A stretch of DNA of 5,694 nucleotides from an uncultured Clostridium sp. (GTDB lineage Bacteria > Bacillota > Clostridia > TANB77 > CAG-508): assembly GCA_946008205.1 (NCBI GenBank), contig CAMGAZ010000103.1, positions 1-5,694 on the forward strand. Direction: 5' to 3'. A program made the translations under genes and the position numbers. Below the pieces are notes generated by a model. The model did not search any database. It had not been told where the DNA came from and worked only from the letters and a program-made list of their open reading frames with translations. Of the stretch, positions 5,507 to 5,694 are shown piece by piece. The first letter of the stretch is position 1. The number at the start of each line of letters is the position of its first letter.

Positions 5507-5617
5507 TCAAATCGCTCCTTTCTTATGCTTTTTATCGTAATTATCAAAATACCTTTCTGTGGCTACGATAATTGCTATTGTAATGGCAAAGCCACAAATA
5601 AACATAATACTTTCCAT
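5507..5617 (-). CDS. Small 36-aa single-pass membrane peptide
   Basis: Starts at ATG 5617 behind a consensus AGGAGG spaced 4 bases, one of the best SDs in the window, directly after the terminator-like hairpin. Residues 4-19 (IMFICGFAITIAIIVA) form one hydrophobic helix, followed by a charged tail (TERYFDNYDKKHKKGAI) with several lysines, so a cytoplasmic C-terminus is likely. Too short for a confident family call. It heads the run that leads into DUF960 and DUF1643. Possible roles are a membrane-acting toxin-like or stress peptide, or a membrane anchor, but nothing in the sequence decides this. Confidence 0.6.
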   Translation of the reverse strand: MESIMFICGFAITIAIIVATERYFDNYDKKHKKGAI

Positions 5618-5633
5618 AGTACCTCCTATACAC

Positions 5634-5670
5634 AAAAAATAACCCAACCTAAATTAATAGGTTGGGTTAT
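5634..5670 (-). terminator. Intrinsic terminator (or leader attenuator), minus strand
   Basis: ATAACCCAACCT and its exact complement (5639-5650 and 5659-5670) form a 12-bp stem with an 8-base AT loop. On the minus strand it is followed by TTTTTT (5639-5634, the first T shared with the stem). The plus-strand flank has no T-run. It would end transcription of a gene lying beyond 5694. A TATTAT box at 5690-5685 raises the chance that it is instead in the leader of the operon below. Confidence 0.85.
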
Positions 5671-5694
5671 AAAACTTGTTACAAATAATATCTA

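Noticed and set aside
1..5694. CRISPR array, tRNA, rRNA or insertion sequence
   Set aside because: No regularly spaced repeats, no cloverleaf-like or rRNA sequence, and no transposase motifs were seen on either strand.

Overview
The window is low-GC DNA (roughly one third G+C by eye) with AT-rich codons (AGA, TTA, AAA, AAT) and strong AGGAGG-type ribosome binding sites before almost every gene. That points to a Firmicute, most likely a Clostridia/Erysipelotrichia-type or related gut or host-associated bacterium; the species cannot be named from this sequence. All credible genes lie on the minus strand, so the order of transcription runs from high to low coordinates. Gene content and order mark it as part of an integrated mobile element related to the staphylococcal cassette chromosome (SCC) family: DUF960 and DUF1643 accessory proteins, a DUF927-type AAA+ helicase and a large serine recombinase. 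No resistance gene, RNA gene, CRISPR array or insertion sequence was found.

Layout in transcription order. At 5670-5634 a 12-bp stem followed by a T-run is a minus-strand intrinsic terminator (or leader attenuator). Two very short membrane-peptide genes follow (5617-5507, 36 aa; 5503-5369, 44 aa). Then come an unrecognised 131-aa gene (5394-4999), DUF960 (5006-4704) and DUF1643 (4691-4170), tightly packed or overlapping. A 250-base gap (4169-3920) holds a doubtful 18-codon ORF, a good sigma-A-type promoter (TTGACG, 18 bases, TATTAT) and a dyad just downstream of it. This promoter appears to start a second unit: a 110-aa protein with a predicted OB-like shape (3919-3587), the DUF927 helicase (3568-1937) and a basic 106-aa protein (1912-1592). 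A perfect 14-bp palindrome (1552-1582) separates these from the large serine recombinase (1524 to beyond base 1).

The recombinase gene is broken. The N-terminal frame with the catalytic serine runs to a stop at 1339, while the rest of the protein is open in another frame from about 1355 to the window edge. The junction is a single copy of AATGATAGA, exactly what a 26-bp deletion between two direct repeats would leave, so this copy of the element should have lost self-mobilisation unless helped in trans.

Functional reading: helicase plus small partner plus recombinase resembles the replication/excision module of SCC elements, where a small middle protein and the Cch2 helicase are encoded together. 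Here no A-family polymerase gene precedes the small protein, and the helicase start codon sits in the loop of a perfect 12-bp hairpin whose upstream arm contains the stop codon of the 110-aa gene. This suggests that helicase synthesis is translationally coupled to the small protein.
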